Positions 35,418 to 47,796 of a stretch of DNA of 64,000 nt are shown here, piece after piece. This stretch comes from Galerina marginata (taxonomy: Eukaryota; Basidiomycota; Agaricomycetes; Agaricales; Galerinaceae): NCBI GenBank assembly GCA_023014335.1, contig JAECYW010000008.1, forward strand, positions 2,356,001-2,420,000. The letters run 5' to 3'. The first letter of the stretch is position 1, and each line of letters starts with the position of its first letter. Below the pieces are notes generated by a model, which saw nothing but the letters and a program-made list of their open reading frames with translations, was not told the origin of the DNA and did not search any database. Position numbers and translations under genes: made by a program.

Positions 35418-38400
35418 ATGGCAGATCGCCTTGAGCATCATGAGGGAAGGACGCAAAGTGCCTCGTTAGGTTCACCTGAAGAAAGCTCGAACATGGAGGC
35501 CCCTAACAAGGACTCACTGGAGGTCACTTCGACTTCAGGTGTGGCTCCTGCGAAGTAAGTACTTCTCACCAATGATACCAAGCTTCAAGATTAAATTAGG
35601 CCTCATGCTTTCAGGATTGAGATTGGTACTAGTTCGAGTTCCGGGGGTGAAATAGGCTCCTCCACCATGTAAGTTTCGCCAGACACTAATACTTATCTAT
35701 GCGAGGAACTGACGTTTGACCTTTTCTTGCAGCACACCGGATGACGAAACTTCAACTATAATCTCCTCCCATTCAACAACAGGAACGCACTCAGAACTAT
35801 CTTCTAGCCACTCCTCGGGAGCTCCTAAGCCAGTAAATAGCTCTTTGACGATATCAGACAGAGCCGTACCTCGGCCGGAGGATATGCTTGATGGATTAGT
35901 GGGCATCTTCGAGAACATGATGTCGACCATCGTGAGCGTGTACCTATTCCTTATTAAATTATCCTTACATTCTGGTTCCAAATACAGGAGACTCATGATC
36001 CTGCAAGCGCAAAAGTAGAAATACCCTCTGCTGCAATCCCCACCTATTTGCTTGATACCGAGAACCGGTGGGGAGATCGACCTGTGGGTAAAGTAGCCAA
36101 AGAAGCGTTCTCTCGCCTAACTGAGGAGGTTAAACAAGCCTTCAACACTCTCGACACAATTGAAGAAGCTGTATCTTCCCCTCGGGCTGGCCCTGGTGCT
36201 CAAACATCGTTTCCACCTTCGCCATCGTCAAGTACAACGCCCCCTCAGACAGTTGATCCCTTTGCTCGTCTTAATTCTCTATTCAGTAATCTCAGCCGTT
36301 CATCCCTCTCGCCGCACTCTGCTGTACCGGCGGCTTTATCGCCAACAGCTTTAGCGACCAGCCGCGCGAGAGGACAAAATGACATGGATATGATGTCTAA
36401 GACTGCCTTAACCAATCCAGTAATTGTACGGCTCGCACTCCAACAAATTGCCTCCCATATGCAAACTCTTTCATCCAACGAACCATCGTACATATTCTGG
36501 CAATCGCATCTCGGACTCTATCTCCTCCACCTATACGAAATAACCTGGAACGACAAAGAGCTGGATGAAGGAGTAATTGCCACCACACGCTCAGTCTTGG
36601 CGGTCGATATGAACGATCCAGGGGAAATGTTGACGCACATCCCCATGCTTACGAGGAATTGGGCATATGGACAGAGGTTGTTAGTGCAGAAAGATGGAGA
36701 CATATCGAAACTGACTACTGCCATTGAGATGCTGAGCTCTTTACGGAACGTATACAAAGACCTTGACGAAACCGTCAGCCCAAGTCGTGCGATGGCGCTT
36801 TGGCGCAGCGATCTTGGCGCTTGTCTCTTCGATCGCTTCCGCGCCACTGGAAATCTGAAGGATCTCGATGACGCTATCGAGATTCTACAAGTCGTTTTGG
36901 AAAAAGGATACGACGTCAGTGGCCTCGGTCTGGCGCATTATGAGCGCTTTCTTCAAAGTGGCAACCTTGATGACCTCGACAGAGCTCTCTATCATTCGCG
37001 GAAAAAATTTACGGGTACTGATCCAGAAATGCCACTTTTTTCTTCAATGCCATTGGCCGACGCACCGCCAGGTCCGGAGGAAATCGCAGGAAGACATTTA
37101 TATGGGCTAGTCCTAGCGCAAAGATTCAACATGACGTTGGACACTCGTGACTTGGACAGAGCCATCGAAAGCTGTCGGAACGCGCTTAAAGCCTTAAGTC
37201 CTTCACACCCGATGCAGTCCGTTTTTCAAGCCGATCTGGCATGGATTTTCTTCTTACGATTTGAGGCACTGGAAGAGCCTGAAGACCTGCGCACTGCATT
37301 GGAAATGATTCAATCCGCTGTGCAAGTTTTCGAAAACTCGAATGGCGGAAAGTTGGGAAGCCATTCCCGAGTTCCACCCCAGGCGCAATACGGATATCTT
37401 CTAAGCATAAGCGGGAAGATGAGTAATGACCCATTGATAGTAGAGGAAGGCATTCGGCATCTTACAACCTCCCGGAAAATGTATTCCGGCCCTCATTTTT
37501 TGGAATCCCTTGTCGAATACTATCTCTCTCAAGCCTATCTCATCCAGTTTAACCTGACCAAATCCATCTCCAAGTCTGAAACTCTTCAATCTTGCATTTA
37601 TCACGCAACTCTCGCCTTCGAAAAAGCCACGGAAAATTCCCCATATAATTTCCAGTTTGGGTTACATCTCGGCATCTCATTGATTTTGAGCTACGAACTT
37701 AGTATGGACCAAATCCACCTTCACGAAGCTATCGCCCACTTTTGCTCAGTAGCATTTTCATCAACGTGGCCTTCTATCCGGCTTATGGCAGCTGTAAAAT
37801 GGGCTGATGCAGCTGACTTATTAGGTGAAGATGGGACCATCGAAGCGCTAGAGGTTGCATTAAGCATTCTGCCGTCTTTGGCCTGGGCCGGAAATTCTAT
37901 GCCAGCACAATATCGTATGCTGTCGGCACAACAGTCAGCAATTGCCAATCGGGCTGCGATCCATGCTCTTGACGCAGGCAAAATTGCCAAAGCTGTCTCG
38001 TACCTTGAAAGCGGACGCAACATTCTATGGGCGCAGGCTCTCCAATTGCGATCCAGTCAACTCACATCGGAAGACAGAAGATATGAGGAGCAAAAGTTCC
38101 TATCGCAATTTCTGTCTAGGCAAAGTCACCGGCCTGAAGACATTCCATTTATTGGGGCAGATTTAGATCTTTCTCGCCGTCTTCAGATACATCGTGAAGC
38201 CGGTGCCCCTACCGAGCTTCAGGATGGTATGAAATCTTTGGGAAGGATACTCGACACCCTCAGGCAGAGAATGGTTGAACTTAAAGGAAGCGAGATTGTG
38301 AGCAGGGACCTGACGTCCATGGGCCAACTCAAGCAAGACATTTTTGAAGGATCTATGGATGCTTCCCTGCATAATGCTGCAAAGAGATGGGACGAGCTAC

Positions 38401-39548
38401 GAAAGAGCGTTGAGGAGGTGGACGAAATGCTGCCACTAAATGGACAAAATTTCATCGACCTTAACAATAATGATTTGGCGAAAGTTCTTCAGGCCGGATC
38501 AATCGTCATACTGAACAGCTACAAGGATCGTTGTGACGCCATCATCATTCGCCAGAAACACGGGTCTGTTGATCTCCAACATGTCCCTCTTCCTGGTATC
38601 TCCGGAAAGGATGCACATGCACAGGCCTGGGCAGAGAGCCTGCGTCAAGGCCTCTACGACCTAGAGGGAAACGAGGTTTCCATGCCTGATTTTGAGGATG
38701 CATTTCTGGTTCCAGTACTTCAGGAATTGTGGAATGGGATTGCTCGCCCGATCTTAAATCATCTTGCCCTGAAAAACGAGAAACAGCGCGTGTGGTGGTA
38801 TCCTACAGGACCCCTTGCCTTTCTCCCCATTCATGCTGCGTCTCCATGTGAAGGTGACGAACCTGGCCTTCCAGCGTTGGTCGTGTCTTCTTATCTTCCT
38901 TCTATCCATTCACTTCTGCGTGCCTATCGATCTTCGAAGGAGCCGCTTCACATTCTGGCAGTCGGACAGCCAAACACTCCTGGCTTCACACCACTCCCCT
39001 ACGTTCATAAAGAGATCCAGACGATTCAGAAATTAACCAAAGATGCTCCTGATAGCCTTACAACTATGATAGGTGAAGACGCAACTGTATTCAAAGTCAT
39101 GAAGTGTCTTCCCGACCACACTGCTCTGCATTTTTCTTGCCATGCTGATCAAGACCAGTCATATCCCTTCAACAGCGCCTTCTTCCTGCATGACGGGCCA
39201 TTTCACCTATCCAAGCTCATGAACCTGGATTTATCTCGCGTGCAGTTCGCGTTTCTATCAGCATGTCTAACTTCCTCCGGCGATGTTAACCTCCCTGATG
39301 AAGGCATCCACCTCGCTGCGGGCATGCAGTTTGCAGGAGTACGATCAGTAGTAGCAACAATTTGGACTGTGTACGACAGGGCGGCTTCGATGGCGACAAG
39401 GCATGTGTACCAACATTTGCTGAAGGATGGAGTAGAGGACGCAGGGGCACAGAATGCTGCGGAGGCATTGCACTTCGCTATGATAAAGATGAAGAAGGCA
39501 AACGTACCACTTACTCAGCGAGTCCCGTTTATACATCTTGGTTTGTAA
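35418..39548 (+). CDS. TPR-CHAT domain protein (caspase-like protease)
   Basis: Large protein of 1316 residues. Exons: 35418-35554, 35615-35668, 35733-35931, 35988-39548. The first 130 residues are Ser/Thr-rich and disordered. A helical solenoid of TPR-like repeats fills about residues 250-850 (LHLYEITWNDKELDEGVI, AMALWRSDLGACLFDRF, ATGNLKDLDDAIEIL, TLDTRDLDRAIESCR). The CHAT domain follows (from about 1065: WWYPTGPLAFLPIHAA). The catalytic dyad is intact: LHFSCHAD with His about 1182 and AFLSACLTSS with Cys about 1223. CHAT domains belong to the caspase/separase clan. In bacteria TPR-CHAT proteins are effectors of immune protease systems, while in Agaricomycetes they are an expanded family of unknown role. 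The ATG at 35418 is the first in frame and follows a Met-Ala-Asp start. Confidence 0.9.
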
Positions 39549-39694
39549 CTGTAGTTCGACATTGATCCGTCTGGCCAGCAAAATTTCGTCTTATATTTAT
39601 TAAATAGCAAAGTTTTTTCGGAGATTGCTTTGTTACTCATAAAGCTGTTCAAGTGTCTCCTTTGAATTTCGTAAAAACTTGTTAAATATACTAG

Positions 39695-40053
39695 CTGTTG
39701 GCCTTAGCGACTTCCGCAGTGTTGAGCCTGATACCAACACCTTTCCCATGACTTTATTTTTTCCCGACCACGAAGGCGAGGTTATGGGAGTACAATATTA
39801 ATATAATGAGAACCACCAGTGGAAATGCCTTCATGGGATGACGCCAGATGAGATTGTCCTCATTAAACGGTTCGTCATGCATTTAGTTTTTAAATAATTT
39901 CGTTATAATTCCTGCCTAAGAGGCGGCAATGTCGCTCCTTTCACCCCGCACACCGCCTTCAGTGGTCCAACCACGCCAGAGGGAACGCCTCTCCGCGAGT
40001 CCATCGAAGTCAGGGCACTTGTATTCTATGACTATTTTTGAAATCCCGGACAT
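39695..40053 (+). pseudogene. Truncated oxygenase copy 3
   Basis: Matches the 3' part of the 32460 gene from the WPLALCDF region through the stop and about 20 bases beyond. Long runs are identical (for example TTTTTTCCCGACCACGAAGG). It keeps a mutated intron 2, has a 6-base insertion creating TAA after GVQY, lacks the splice acceptor, and has lost the final stop codon. No 5' half is present. It is a recent non-functional duplicate placed just past the CHAT gene. Confidence 0.9.
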
Positions 40054-40383
40054 GTGGATTCATCGTTGTGTTCATGGATGATTTTGGAATGAACTCCACA
40101 TCCGGTCGGCATTGAAGCAACAGGGCCACGTTTGGGGAGCAAAAAACTGCGCGAAAGCAATAGACATAGCATTTTGATTGTTATTAAGTTAAGTATGTGC
40201 GAGTCATTCAAGGAAAAAGAAAGATGCCGTTGCTGCGATTCTCGATTCCAAACATGCAAATGCCGAGTCCATCATCTACCTTCTGGACTCGAACCGTCAT
40301 CTGAGTTTGCGACGGATCCTATCGATTGTTTCAACTGCGCCTTCTAAGAAAATATTGTACATCAGATGCTGGATAACATCCGA
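40054..40383. other. Spacer before ULA1 3' end
   Basis: Short convergent spacer without coding signal or evident repeat. Confidence 0.45.
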
Positions 40384-42294
40384 TTACAATATCCCAGTCC
40401 ACGTCTCGATGAGGTCGACGATGCAGGACCCGTTGATCGGGATATACTGCTTCGTGATCATCTTGATGACCTCTTGCGCGACGACACCGCCGAGCAGGGC
40501 AGCCGTATTCGGTAGATCTGCCGTGGGCGAACGGACACTGGGTGAGGTAAATAGAAAAATGTCAATATTTATCTATCGAAGAAGATGACCGTGATAAAAC
40601 AAAACAAGACGTACACTTCGCCAACGGAACTTTCGAAGTCTTCTGGAAGGTCAGTGCCTGGTGGGAGTAAAGCCTGGGCTTCGGCGGTGAGCGCCTCCAC
40701 CGTCGGCGTGAGCGGGGCGTTTGGCTGGTGCTTCGTGGCGAGAGTGGACAACGCGGTCAGGGCGAGGTGCGTCGCCAGCTGTTTGGGAGCAGTCTCGTTC
40801 GCAGCGGCTAAGGCGACATGAGTTGCTGTCAGGCTGTCTTTATTAAAAACAAAAAATGAAAGCACCCACCCAAGGCTTTAGGATCAGCATCCAGCGAGCC
40901 CCATTTCTTTCCTCTCAACAATTTGAGCGCATGCGAATTCTTCAAAAACGTGTCCACCATATCATTATCCACAGGGACCTGCAAATAGCTCTTGAAAATT
41001 TCCTTCTCCTCCTCCGCCCTCGTCTTGTACAGCTTCTGCAAGTGGATGTACGACCCCGTGCTTGCCTTCATATCCGGCAGCGTGCTCGTCAGCGGCAGCC
41101 CCTGCCCTGGCTGCTCATCCGTAAACCTCTTGAGTGCGTGCACAAGATGGAAGAACGGCGGAGACGTTGGCGAGAGTGAGAGCACTTTTGGGTCGGAGAA
41201 GAGCTTGCTGGTCTCAGACGGCACGGTGGTCTTCGTCCATGTGCGGTATGCCTGCGCCTCGGCTTCTTCAAAGTTCTCCTCGTCCGATTTCTTCTGCATG
41301 GCCAGGATCGATTTCTTGAACTCCTTCTTCTCCTCGTAGGTCGATGGCGGAAAGTTGTCATGCTAATGGGCATGTTAGCTTGTAAAGTCACGAGATGAGA
41401 TGCACTCACTGTCTTCTTCCACTCTTCGAGGAGACGGACGAGGATGACGACGTAAGGGATGTGTGCATGGTCGGTTACGTCCATGTTCTCGAAATCGAGC
41501 TTCATCGCGTAGTCCAACAGCGCCGGGAATGGCTTGTCAATCAGAAGGGACTGCGGTGTCTCTGGATGACTTTCGATAACTGGATAGCTTGAGATTAGTC
41601 AACGGATACAATATTTGGGTAAAAGAAGGGCAGACCTGTGTGTTCGTGATATTGGATGTAAAATTCAGCCAAAAATCCTGCCGATCGTACAACCAGCAAG
41701 GGAGGATTTGATTCATCTTCCCAAAGCAGCGTGGCGAGACGGTCAAGCACTCCAGCCTCCAAGTTGTGCGCGATCACGATTGTGAACTCCAATAACCAGG
41801 CTTTGTCCTTCTCCAGAACCTCTTCGATGGATCGAAGGTCCGCCTTGCCTTCCACGCCGTCGTTTAACTCTCCGAGAAGCCTCACCGCCTCTTCGGCGCG
41901 CGACTTGCCAATACTCGATGGCCCTTCGAGGAAGAAGTTGTTCCCGGCGTCTTCTGGAGTCACCTTTAGAGGATCGAGGATGGTAAAATGGCCGATACCA
42001 GGCAGAACGAGGTTTTTGAGGATCGATGTGGACGTTGCGGTACCAGAGATGACCAGGATGCGCGACGATTCGAGTGCGGCCTGGCCAGAGGCAGCCCAAA
42101 GTCTGTCCATCATACAATGAGCTTCGTTCCATTCTATAATATCAAATTAAATCACCTTAGCTGACGATCATATCGTCTTGTTTTGTTGTCTGGCGCTGCT
42201 CTGTATTGATAATCAAGATGTGTTCACATTCAAAGGCAGTGGCTTACTCAGTCACCAGAGCTGTAGTTGACTCTTCGATGTTCTGAGAGCTCAT
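40384..42294 (-). CDS. ULA1: NEDD8-activating enzyme E1 regulatory subunit
   Basis: APPBP1/NAE1/Ula1 homologue, the inactive half of the heterodimeric E1 (with Uba3) that adenylates NEDD8/Rub1 for cullin neddylation; nuclear and cytosolic. Exons high to low: 42294-42248, 42200-42156, 42102-41636, 41579-41410, 41362-40870, 40837-40615, 40537-40384; 532 residues, the usual length. Start MSSQNIEESTTALVTE, then RRYDRQLRLWAASGQAALE across two introns, ILVISGTATSTSILKNLVLP (Rossmann fold without the catalytic Cys), and IPYVVILVRLLEEWKK. It ends NTAALLGGVVAQEVIKMITK and a C-terminal ETWTGIL. Neddylated cullins work with F-box adaptors such as those at 5989 and 25686, though these are not linked by position. 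Confidence 0.95.
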
Positions 42295-43456
42295 TGTAAA
42301 CGGTTAGGATCTTCAAGAACGTATGGCGACCAAAAAATCGCGCTTAACGTTGATCTAGATGGTAGAAAGGAAGTGAAGAGTAATATTGACGCGTAGCTTT
42401 GTCATCGCGGTGCCGCCCAATTTAAAAGGCGGCGGCTATTTCCGCACCGTTTTCCAAGTTTGACCTCCACTCTCATTACGATTTTGTCCTTCAGAACTCT
42501 GGGCCGTGTTCGATAAAGGAACGCTCCATCAAAATCGAATTACCATTCAGTGCAGAAATATAGCAAAGATGTATGTTGTAATATTTTTCCGACGATGCTG
42601 TCTGTTCATCTTGCATTTTGAAAATTCCAGTGGTATGCACAAGGTATGCACAACACGTCGTTGGCGACATGCCATACCACCGAAGAGAATCATTTTTCTT
42701 GTCAACGCAGCAGGTAACATCGTCGATTCCATGGTCAAGAACCACGGCAATGCAAGTCTCAGACTCCATCTAAAGCAATTCCTTCGCTCCGGCCTTTATC
42801 CTGCCGAAAATTATTATCTAGTTGGAAAACGAGCACAGGATGATGATTCCAAGTGTAGAGATCAAGGCTCGCATGTTATTAAACGTGTGGACGAGGGCCC
42901 CAGGAAAGTAGCGCTGCACTCATTGCTGCTATCGCAGACCATGTTGTGGTCGCACGACGTCTTTGAACACCGCCAACGGACCTAAAAGGACTTTGCCCTG
43001 CCAGCCACGGAATCCTACTCCGAGTCAGTGCTGGATTACATGCAAGCCAACGATTTGGGATGACGAGCTCCCAGTCGCCTAATATCTCGAGGTTCAACAC
43101 CCGCATTCAATGCAAATCTTGGTTCTATCGTCGTTTTCATTCTCGCGGAACAATGAGAGGGTTTCGTATCTGTAAGCATACCGTTCGTCATTGTCGTTCG
43201 TAATACTCGAGAGTCGAGCGATCTACAAGACCGCACCGGCTGAAAGTCATATCCAAGGTGTTCGTTCATCTCCCTAGCCTCAATTTGGAAAGCCGCCTTG
43301 GGATAGCGACTCCGTTACTCGAGTATAGCTTAAACGGGTTTTCTATGCAAAAACAACAAAATTTTATCAAAGGTTCTCATCCATGTTCAGGTGTTACACA
43401 AAAATACAAAACTGGCTAACTATATACAGACAAATTACATGTCCAGAAATTCAGGT
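42295..43456. other. Gene-poor interval upstream of ULA1
   Basis: Includes the ULA1 promoter (42295-42480). A plus-strand frame at 42506-42985 and opposing minus-strand frames cover each other and show no motif or splice support. I call nothing. Confidence 0.45.
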
Positions 43457-44382
43457 CTAGTCGTAGAAGACAAGCGACCTGAGCTCGATGGACTCGCGCG
43501 GAGGTGTTCCTTCTGGCGTGCTTGGATCATTAAAGGCGGTGTGTGGAGTGAAAGCAGCGACGCTCCCATCTTGGATCGAATCCGCGCTGTAAAGAAATTG
43601 AGAAAAAGAAGAACAAAAATTAAAAGGGTAGTACGGACCATTTGATGAGGACAATCTCATCTGGGGTCATTCCTCGGAGGTACTTCCACTTCTGGTTCGG
43701 GTTGTACTTCATCCCCATAGTCTCGCCGTCGCGGTCAGGGTAACGGAGAGTCACGGGGAAGGTATCGGTAGCAGCGTCGACAGTGCGCCAATCGCACAGT
43801 GCCAAGGGCCAATCAATCGCTGGGTGGTTAATGGGACGCCAGAGGTTTATAATTTGGAAGCGGCGTTCCAACAGCTTGGGCACTTCAGCGGCTGGAAGGT
43901 GTCGGTGGACGCGTGCGACCGAGGCTTTGAAGGTTTGGTCGACGTGAACATTACCAGCTGGCTGACGGAGAGCAAATTGATCCTCTAACCCAGGAAGACG
44001 GCGACGGATCGCTGGAAGTGGACAAATGAGTTTGTTGTAATAAAAGGTGAGCGCCTAACGCACTATGATCAAATAACACCACTCGGCTAGCGCCGGTCAA
44101 TCTCTTGATGATTTCGATGCTCTCGGGATAATAATCCCGGACGACCGCTTCTTCGTCTTCAAAGTTCTTGTGCTTGGACGGCTCGTGGAAGTATTGGAAA
44201 CCAGTGGTGTCAAGCGACACGGTATCCTCTTTACCACGCACGTTTTCGATAACCACTTCTTTCTGCTCAAATCCGAAGTTCCTTTGAATCTGCTTTGAGC
44301 CGGCACTGCCAAGGCTAAACACCGGGCGTACACCCGCTTCGGGAGGGGCGATGAATTTCAACGTCGTAGTCGGGTCAGACAT
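43457..44382 (-). CDS. AsaB/CmcJ-like hydroxylase/desaturase, copy 4
   Basis: Minus-strand family member of 273 residues. Exons: 44382-44064, 44011-43639, 43586-43457, with the conserved two introns. The N-terminus is shorter and different (MSDPTTTLKFIAPPEAG). Family blocks follow: VVIENVRGKEDTVSLDTTGF, YYPESIEIIKRLTGASRVVL, FDH|TIRRRLPG, NVHVDQTFKASVARVHRHLP, INLWRPINHPAIDWPLAL and FTPHTAFNDPSTPEGTP, ending LVFYD and TAG. The iron-ligand candidates are present. It is more divergent than copies 1, 2 and 5. Its promoter shares the family elements. Substrate unknown. Confidence 0.92.
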
Positions 44383-44433
44383 TATTGAGAGAGGGAGTTG
44401 TCAAACAGTGAAAGATAGGCTTCAAGCTCGGGA

Positions 44434-44548
44434 ATATTTGTCTTTTATAGACCAGGAGCGTGTTGAAAAGTGACCCCATCCACCGCAGGTCTTGCGTGCT
44501 TTTTGTGCTTACAATAGGTTTCGGCACGGCTTACTAACGGCTTACTAG
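44434..44548 (-). promoter_or_regulatory. Oxygenase-family promoter, copy 4
   Basis: Reading the minus strand: two TTAGTAAGCC-like elements (44548-44539 with one mismatch, 44537-44528), the block GCACGCAAGACCTGCGGTGG (44499-44480) and CTATAAAAG (TATA box, about 44448-44440). The second block matches the copy-1 promoter at 18 of 20 positions. Confidence 0.65.
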
Positions 44549-46499
44549 ACCTCTTCTTAAAATGGTTGATCTTTGCTACATATCTCGTTGTTCTCATGTT
44601 CACATTGATGGGATTGGAACGCTAATACCGCAAAGTGGACTCAAAAAGGCGATAAAATATGGTCCTTCCAACAACTCAAGGATGAAGTGATACTAATATT
44701 CGCCTTCTAAGCACGGCCCGTCTGCGCTGGACTTTAAGTTCATGACTCATGGCTTACTACGACTAATAATTCACTAAACGATCTTTGTAGAGGACTTTCG
44801 GATTATGAAGCGTTCGGTGGATCTCTACCCATCAAAAATGGATTATCTGTGTACAGCTGTTCCCAACACCCCACTTATCGCTCAAAATTGGAACGGGGCT
44901 TTGGTGTGGGGAAAAAGAAATCTCTAGATATCCCTTGTGAAAGCCATTGCATTCCCGCGGGATCAATTATAAGCGAGTCAAATTAGACAGCCGTGGGGCA
45001 ATTGTCCCCTGTCTCTCGGACGCGACGGTACGCGACGCGCCAAATTATATCAGGTGATTCAGTAAATGACTTACATACGTCATTGATGCTAATTTGATGG
45101 AAAATCGTTCATCCTAAGGTCTTTAGGAAGCAGATCCGTGCGTTTTGGAGCCCAGGGATTTGCTCCAAAAAGTCGAGGAATCTGTCCATGGCTTTTCAAA
45201 CAATCTCGGAATATATTTCACCAGGAATTGATTCATTCCTTGCCAAATTATATTGTCCACAAGTTCTTAATAGTTAGGTGTTACCGGTTGACTGCCCTGT
45301 AATAAATTCTACGCTTTGTGAGATTTATCTGAGATGATAAAGTTTATTTATGGTACAACTCTGTGGTGCTCAACTCATGTATGGAGAACTGGCAAGGATT
45401 TCACATCTGAAGTAAATGCGAGCCTATCGCCTTACAGACTTTTGTTAGAGTATATGTAAGCGTACACAACGCAAAAAAATCAAGTGATTTTGTGGAGAAT
45501 TGGTATAGTTAAGCTTCATCCTTTCCTTCTCTTCTGGCCATGGGCTAAAATTCGAAAGAATTCTCCAGTTCCATATTCTAAAAGCACAATGTCCCCTTGT
45601 CTTTCACAAATACCCTGACAACATATTTAAGAATTGCTTATAGAACTATTTGAAGCTCTGAATAGGTTTTTGCTTCACTGCACTCTGCTCAGGATTTTTT
45701 TAGATGGGGCATTGGTAATATCTGAGTAAGTACTATACCCTGAAGCTAATAGTATTCTGGAATATTTTACACTCTAATTGTTTTAGGTTTAACTATGTAG
45801 CTTTATACCAAATTTCACTACAAAACTGAACTCCCTGTATCCGGAGGAAAGCAGCAGCGCGTGGCGCGCGACGCGTCTCAATTTAGACGCGTCGAGATCA
45901 CGTGCAAGAAACGGTCATCCGGATTTGAAATTCAAAATAATTTTCAAATTCGATCCTTGCTCGCGGTTCGTCTGCTTTTGGAAACCCTTTGTGGCGAAGC
46001 TGCCGGTTCTCCTCTTGGACTTATCATCTCCATGCGTTTATTAAGATACCCCCAAGAACGCCGAAAAATGCAGAGATGACTTGGAGATGACTGAAATACA
46101 TAATTTCGGTGATTTTCACGAATTATGTACTAGTACTTGTATATCTCCCCCAATTCTGCATTAAACATCGGGTTCTTTCTTTTTGTGGTCTTTGGTTAAC
46201 GTTTTAATGTCGCGGGTGTTACTACGGTACCCAAGCGTACGCGTACTCGGACCCAGTCGTACCCGCGCGGTCTTGATCTTATCTCGTTTCCTGATCGGAG
46301 GTATTGCCGGATCAGATAAAAATAGACACGCATCAGGCTTCTCCGGGCCCGGCACCCTTTGTCATAGATTAAACTTGTTTTGGCGATCCTCTCTTTATTA
46401 ATAACCACCACAATCCTCATTATTCGAAGTGACGCGTCTCATTACTGCCACAGCACCAGGTACATCCAACGTTCAGAGCACTCAGAATTGACCTACTTT
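44549..46499. other. AT-rich gene-poor interval
   Basis: Nearly 2 kb with no convincing ORF. 45100-45850 is strongly AT-rich with many stops in every frame, like eroded non-coding or old repeat sequence, though I cannot identify an element. It contains the inverted repeat at 45870. A TATA box for the 46500 gene is not obvious. Confidence 0.45.
45870..45893. repeat. Perfect inverted repeat with ACGCGT arms
   Basis: GACGCGTCT, six bases, AGACGCGTC: a 9-base perfect palindromic hairpin. Each arm holds ACGCGT, the MluI cell-cycle box core. It could be a paired factor-binding site or a chance hairpin. Confidence 0.6.
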
Positions 46500-47654
46500 A
46501 TGTCTCCAGATATGCAGAATATAACCTCCAACCACAAGACAACCGCAACCCACATCATCGAGCACGACAACGTCGCGCACCACCCGTTGGGAGGAGGATC
46601 CTACATCTTCCGCAGCGAGTTCACTCAGCACGTGAATTTCCTCTGTCCAAAGAACCGTATCATATTGCACATTGGCTCCCAACCCAACAGCTCGCCGCAC
46701 ATAGGGACCATTATCACCTTCACCGTCGCCTTCTTCCTCGCTGCGAGGCTTCGGCAGGAACACAAACGCGACGTTCTTGTCTGCCTGGATGTCGTTGACA
46801 CTGCACCGTCAAAGCAGCTCGAGATCGACGGCCTGCGCTACCAGAAAAGTCAGCGTTTCACGCGTGAGATGGACAATTACATGGAGGACTTCGTCGAGAT
46901 ACTTGACGCGCTGAAGAACCGCACGGGGGTGGAATATCAGGTCCGCACGCAATCCGAGTTCCTGGGAGACCCCCATGTCCCTACTGCCCTTCGTGAAATC
47001 ATACGCAATCGCGAGGGGCTGGGGGCATCGTTCTCGCCCAACAAAGGAAACCTCGCCATTCGTTCAGCCTGTCCTCGCGCCGACTGCGGTTTGGCCGATA
47101 AAGACGGTGCACAGAATGTATACTCGTATTCAGATGACGAGAGTACGATCGAGTTCCGATGCCCCCGGCATGGGCCATATACCCTTAACCTCTTCGACCT
47201 TGACCACATCCGGCAGTTGGAATTTAACACCCCTTTGCGCAACCTCCTCCGCACAAAGGTGTTTGCATGCGACCCCGACGCATCGTGGATCCATGTTACA
47301 GGCAACGATTATGCAGGCTACTATCAAGAGCAACTTTTGTGGCGGAACATCAGGCATGAAGAGGGATTGGTGATCGTGTACGCCCCACTCATCGTCGACT
47401 GGTCTGGTGCAAAACTTTCAAAGAGCCTCTATGTGAAAAGTGGAGCGTACCAGTATCTCAAAGACGACAACAAGGATTACGTTATTTCGTACGAGGTGTT
47501 CAAGAAGCAGGGAAAAGACCTCCAGGTCATCTTTGATGAAGTCATGGAATGGGTCAAGCATCCGTATAAACTGTTCAGGTCATACAGCATTGCATACATC
47601 GACGCTTTGTTTCAGGGGGATAAACCATTGCAAGGGGACGTCGGTAAGCCTTGA
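46500..47654 (+). CDS. Class I aminoacyl-tRNA-synthetase-like protein, catalytic core only
   Basis: Single-exon protein of 384 residues resembling the nucleotidylyl-transferase core of class I LysRS-type synthetases. It has a GSQPNSSPHIGTI signature (HIG at about 67), a Cys-rich pair of knuckles (SACPRADCG and FRCPRHG, about 190-230) likely to bind zinc, and GAKLSKSLYV matching the KMSKS loop (about 305). True LysRS-I has a further anticodon-binding domain that is missing here, and housekeeping fungal LysRS is class II, so aminoacylation of tRNA-Lys is doubtful. It may activate an amino acid for another acceptor. The ATG at 46500 was chosen because upstream in-frame sequence opens with TTG and hydrophobic residues unlike the family. 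Converges on the ASCH gene 143 bases away. Confidence 0.8.
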   Translation: MSPDMQNITSNHKTTATHIIEHDNVAHHPLGGGSYIFRSEFTQHVNFLCPKNRIILHIGSQPNSSPHIGTIITFTVAFFLAARLRQEHKRDVLVCLDVVDTAPSKQLEIDGLRYQKSQRFTREMDNYMEDFVEILDALKNRTGVEYQVRTQSEFLGDPHVPTALREIIRNREGLGASFSPNKGNLAIRSACPRADCGLADKDGAQNVYSYSDDESTIEFRCPRHGPYTLNLFDLDHIRQLEFNTPLRNLLRTKVFACDPDASWIHVTGNDYAGYYQEQLLWRNIRHEEGLVIVYAPLIVDWSGAKLSKSLYVKSGAYQYLKDDNKDYVISYEVFKKQGKDLQVIFDEVMEWVKHPYKLFRSYSIAYIDALFQGDKPLQGDVGKP

Positions 47655-47796
47655 AAGCTTGACGCGGGTGATATCCAGACTTTAGGTTATTATACAAGTC
47701 ATATTGACAAGCACTTTCTGTAAACTAGTTAATAGTCTAATAGTCCGGATGCTTAGAATACGTATACCATTAATGTACCCAGGGTTACAGCGCGAA

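Noticed and set aside
42506..42985. 159-codon plus-strand frame upstream of ULA1
   Set aside because: Composition resembles random sequence, there is an overlapping minus-strand frame, and no motif or splice support.
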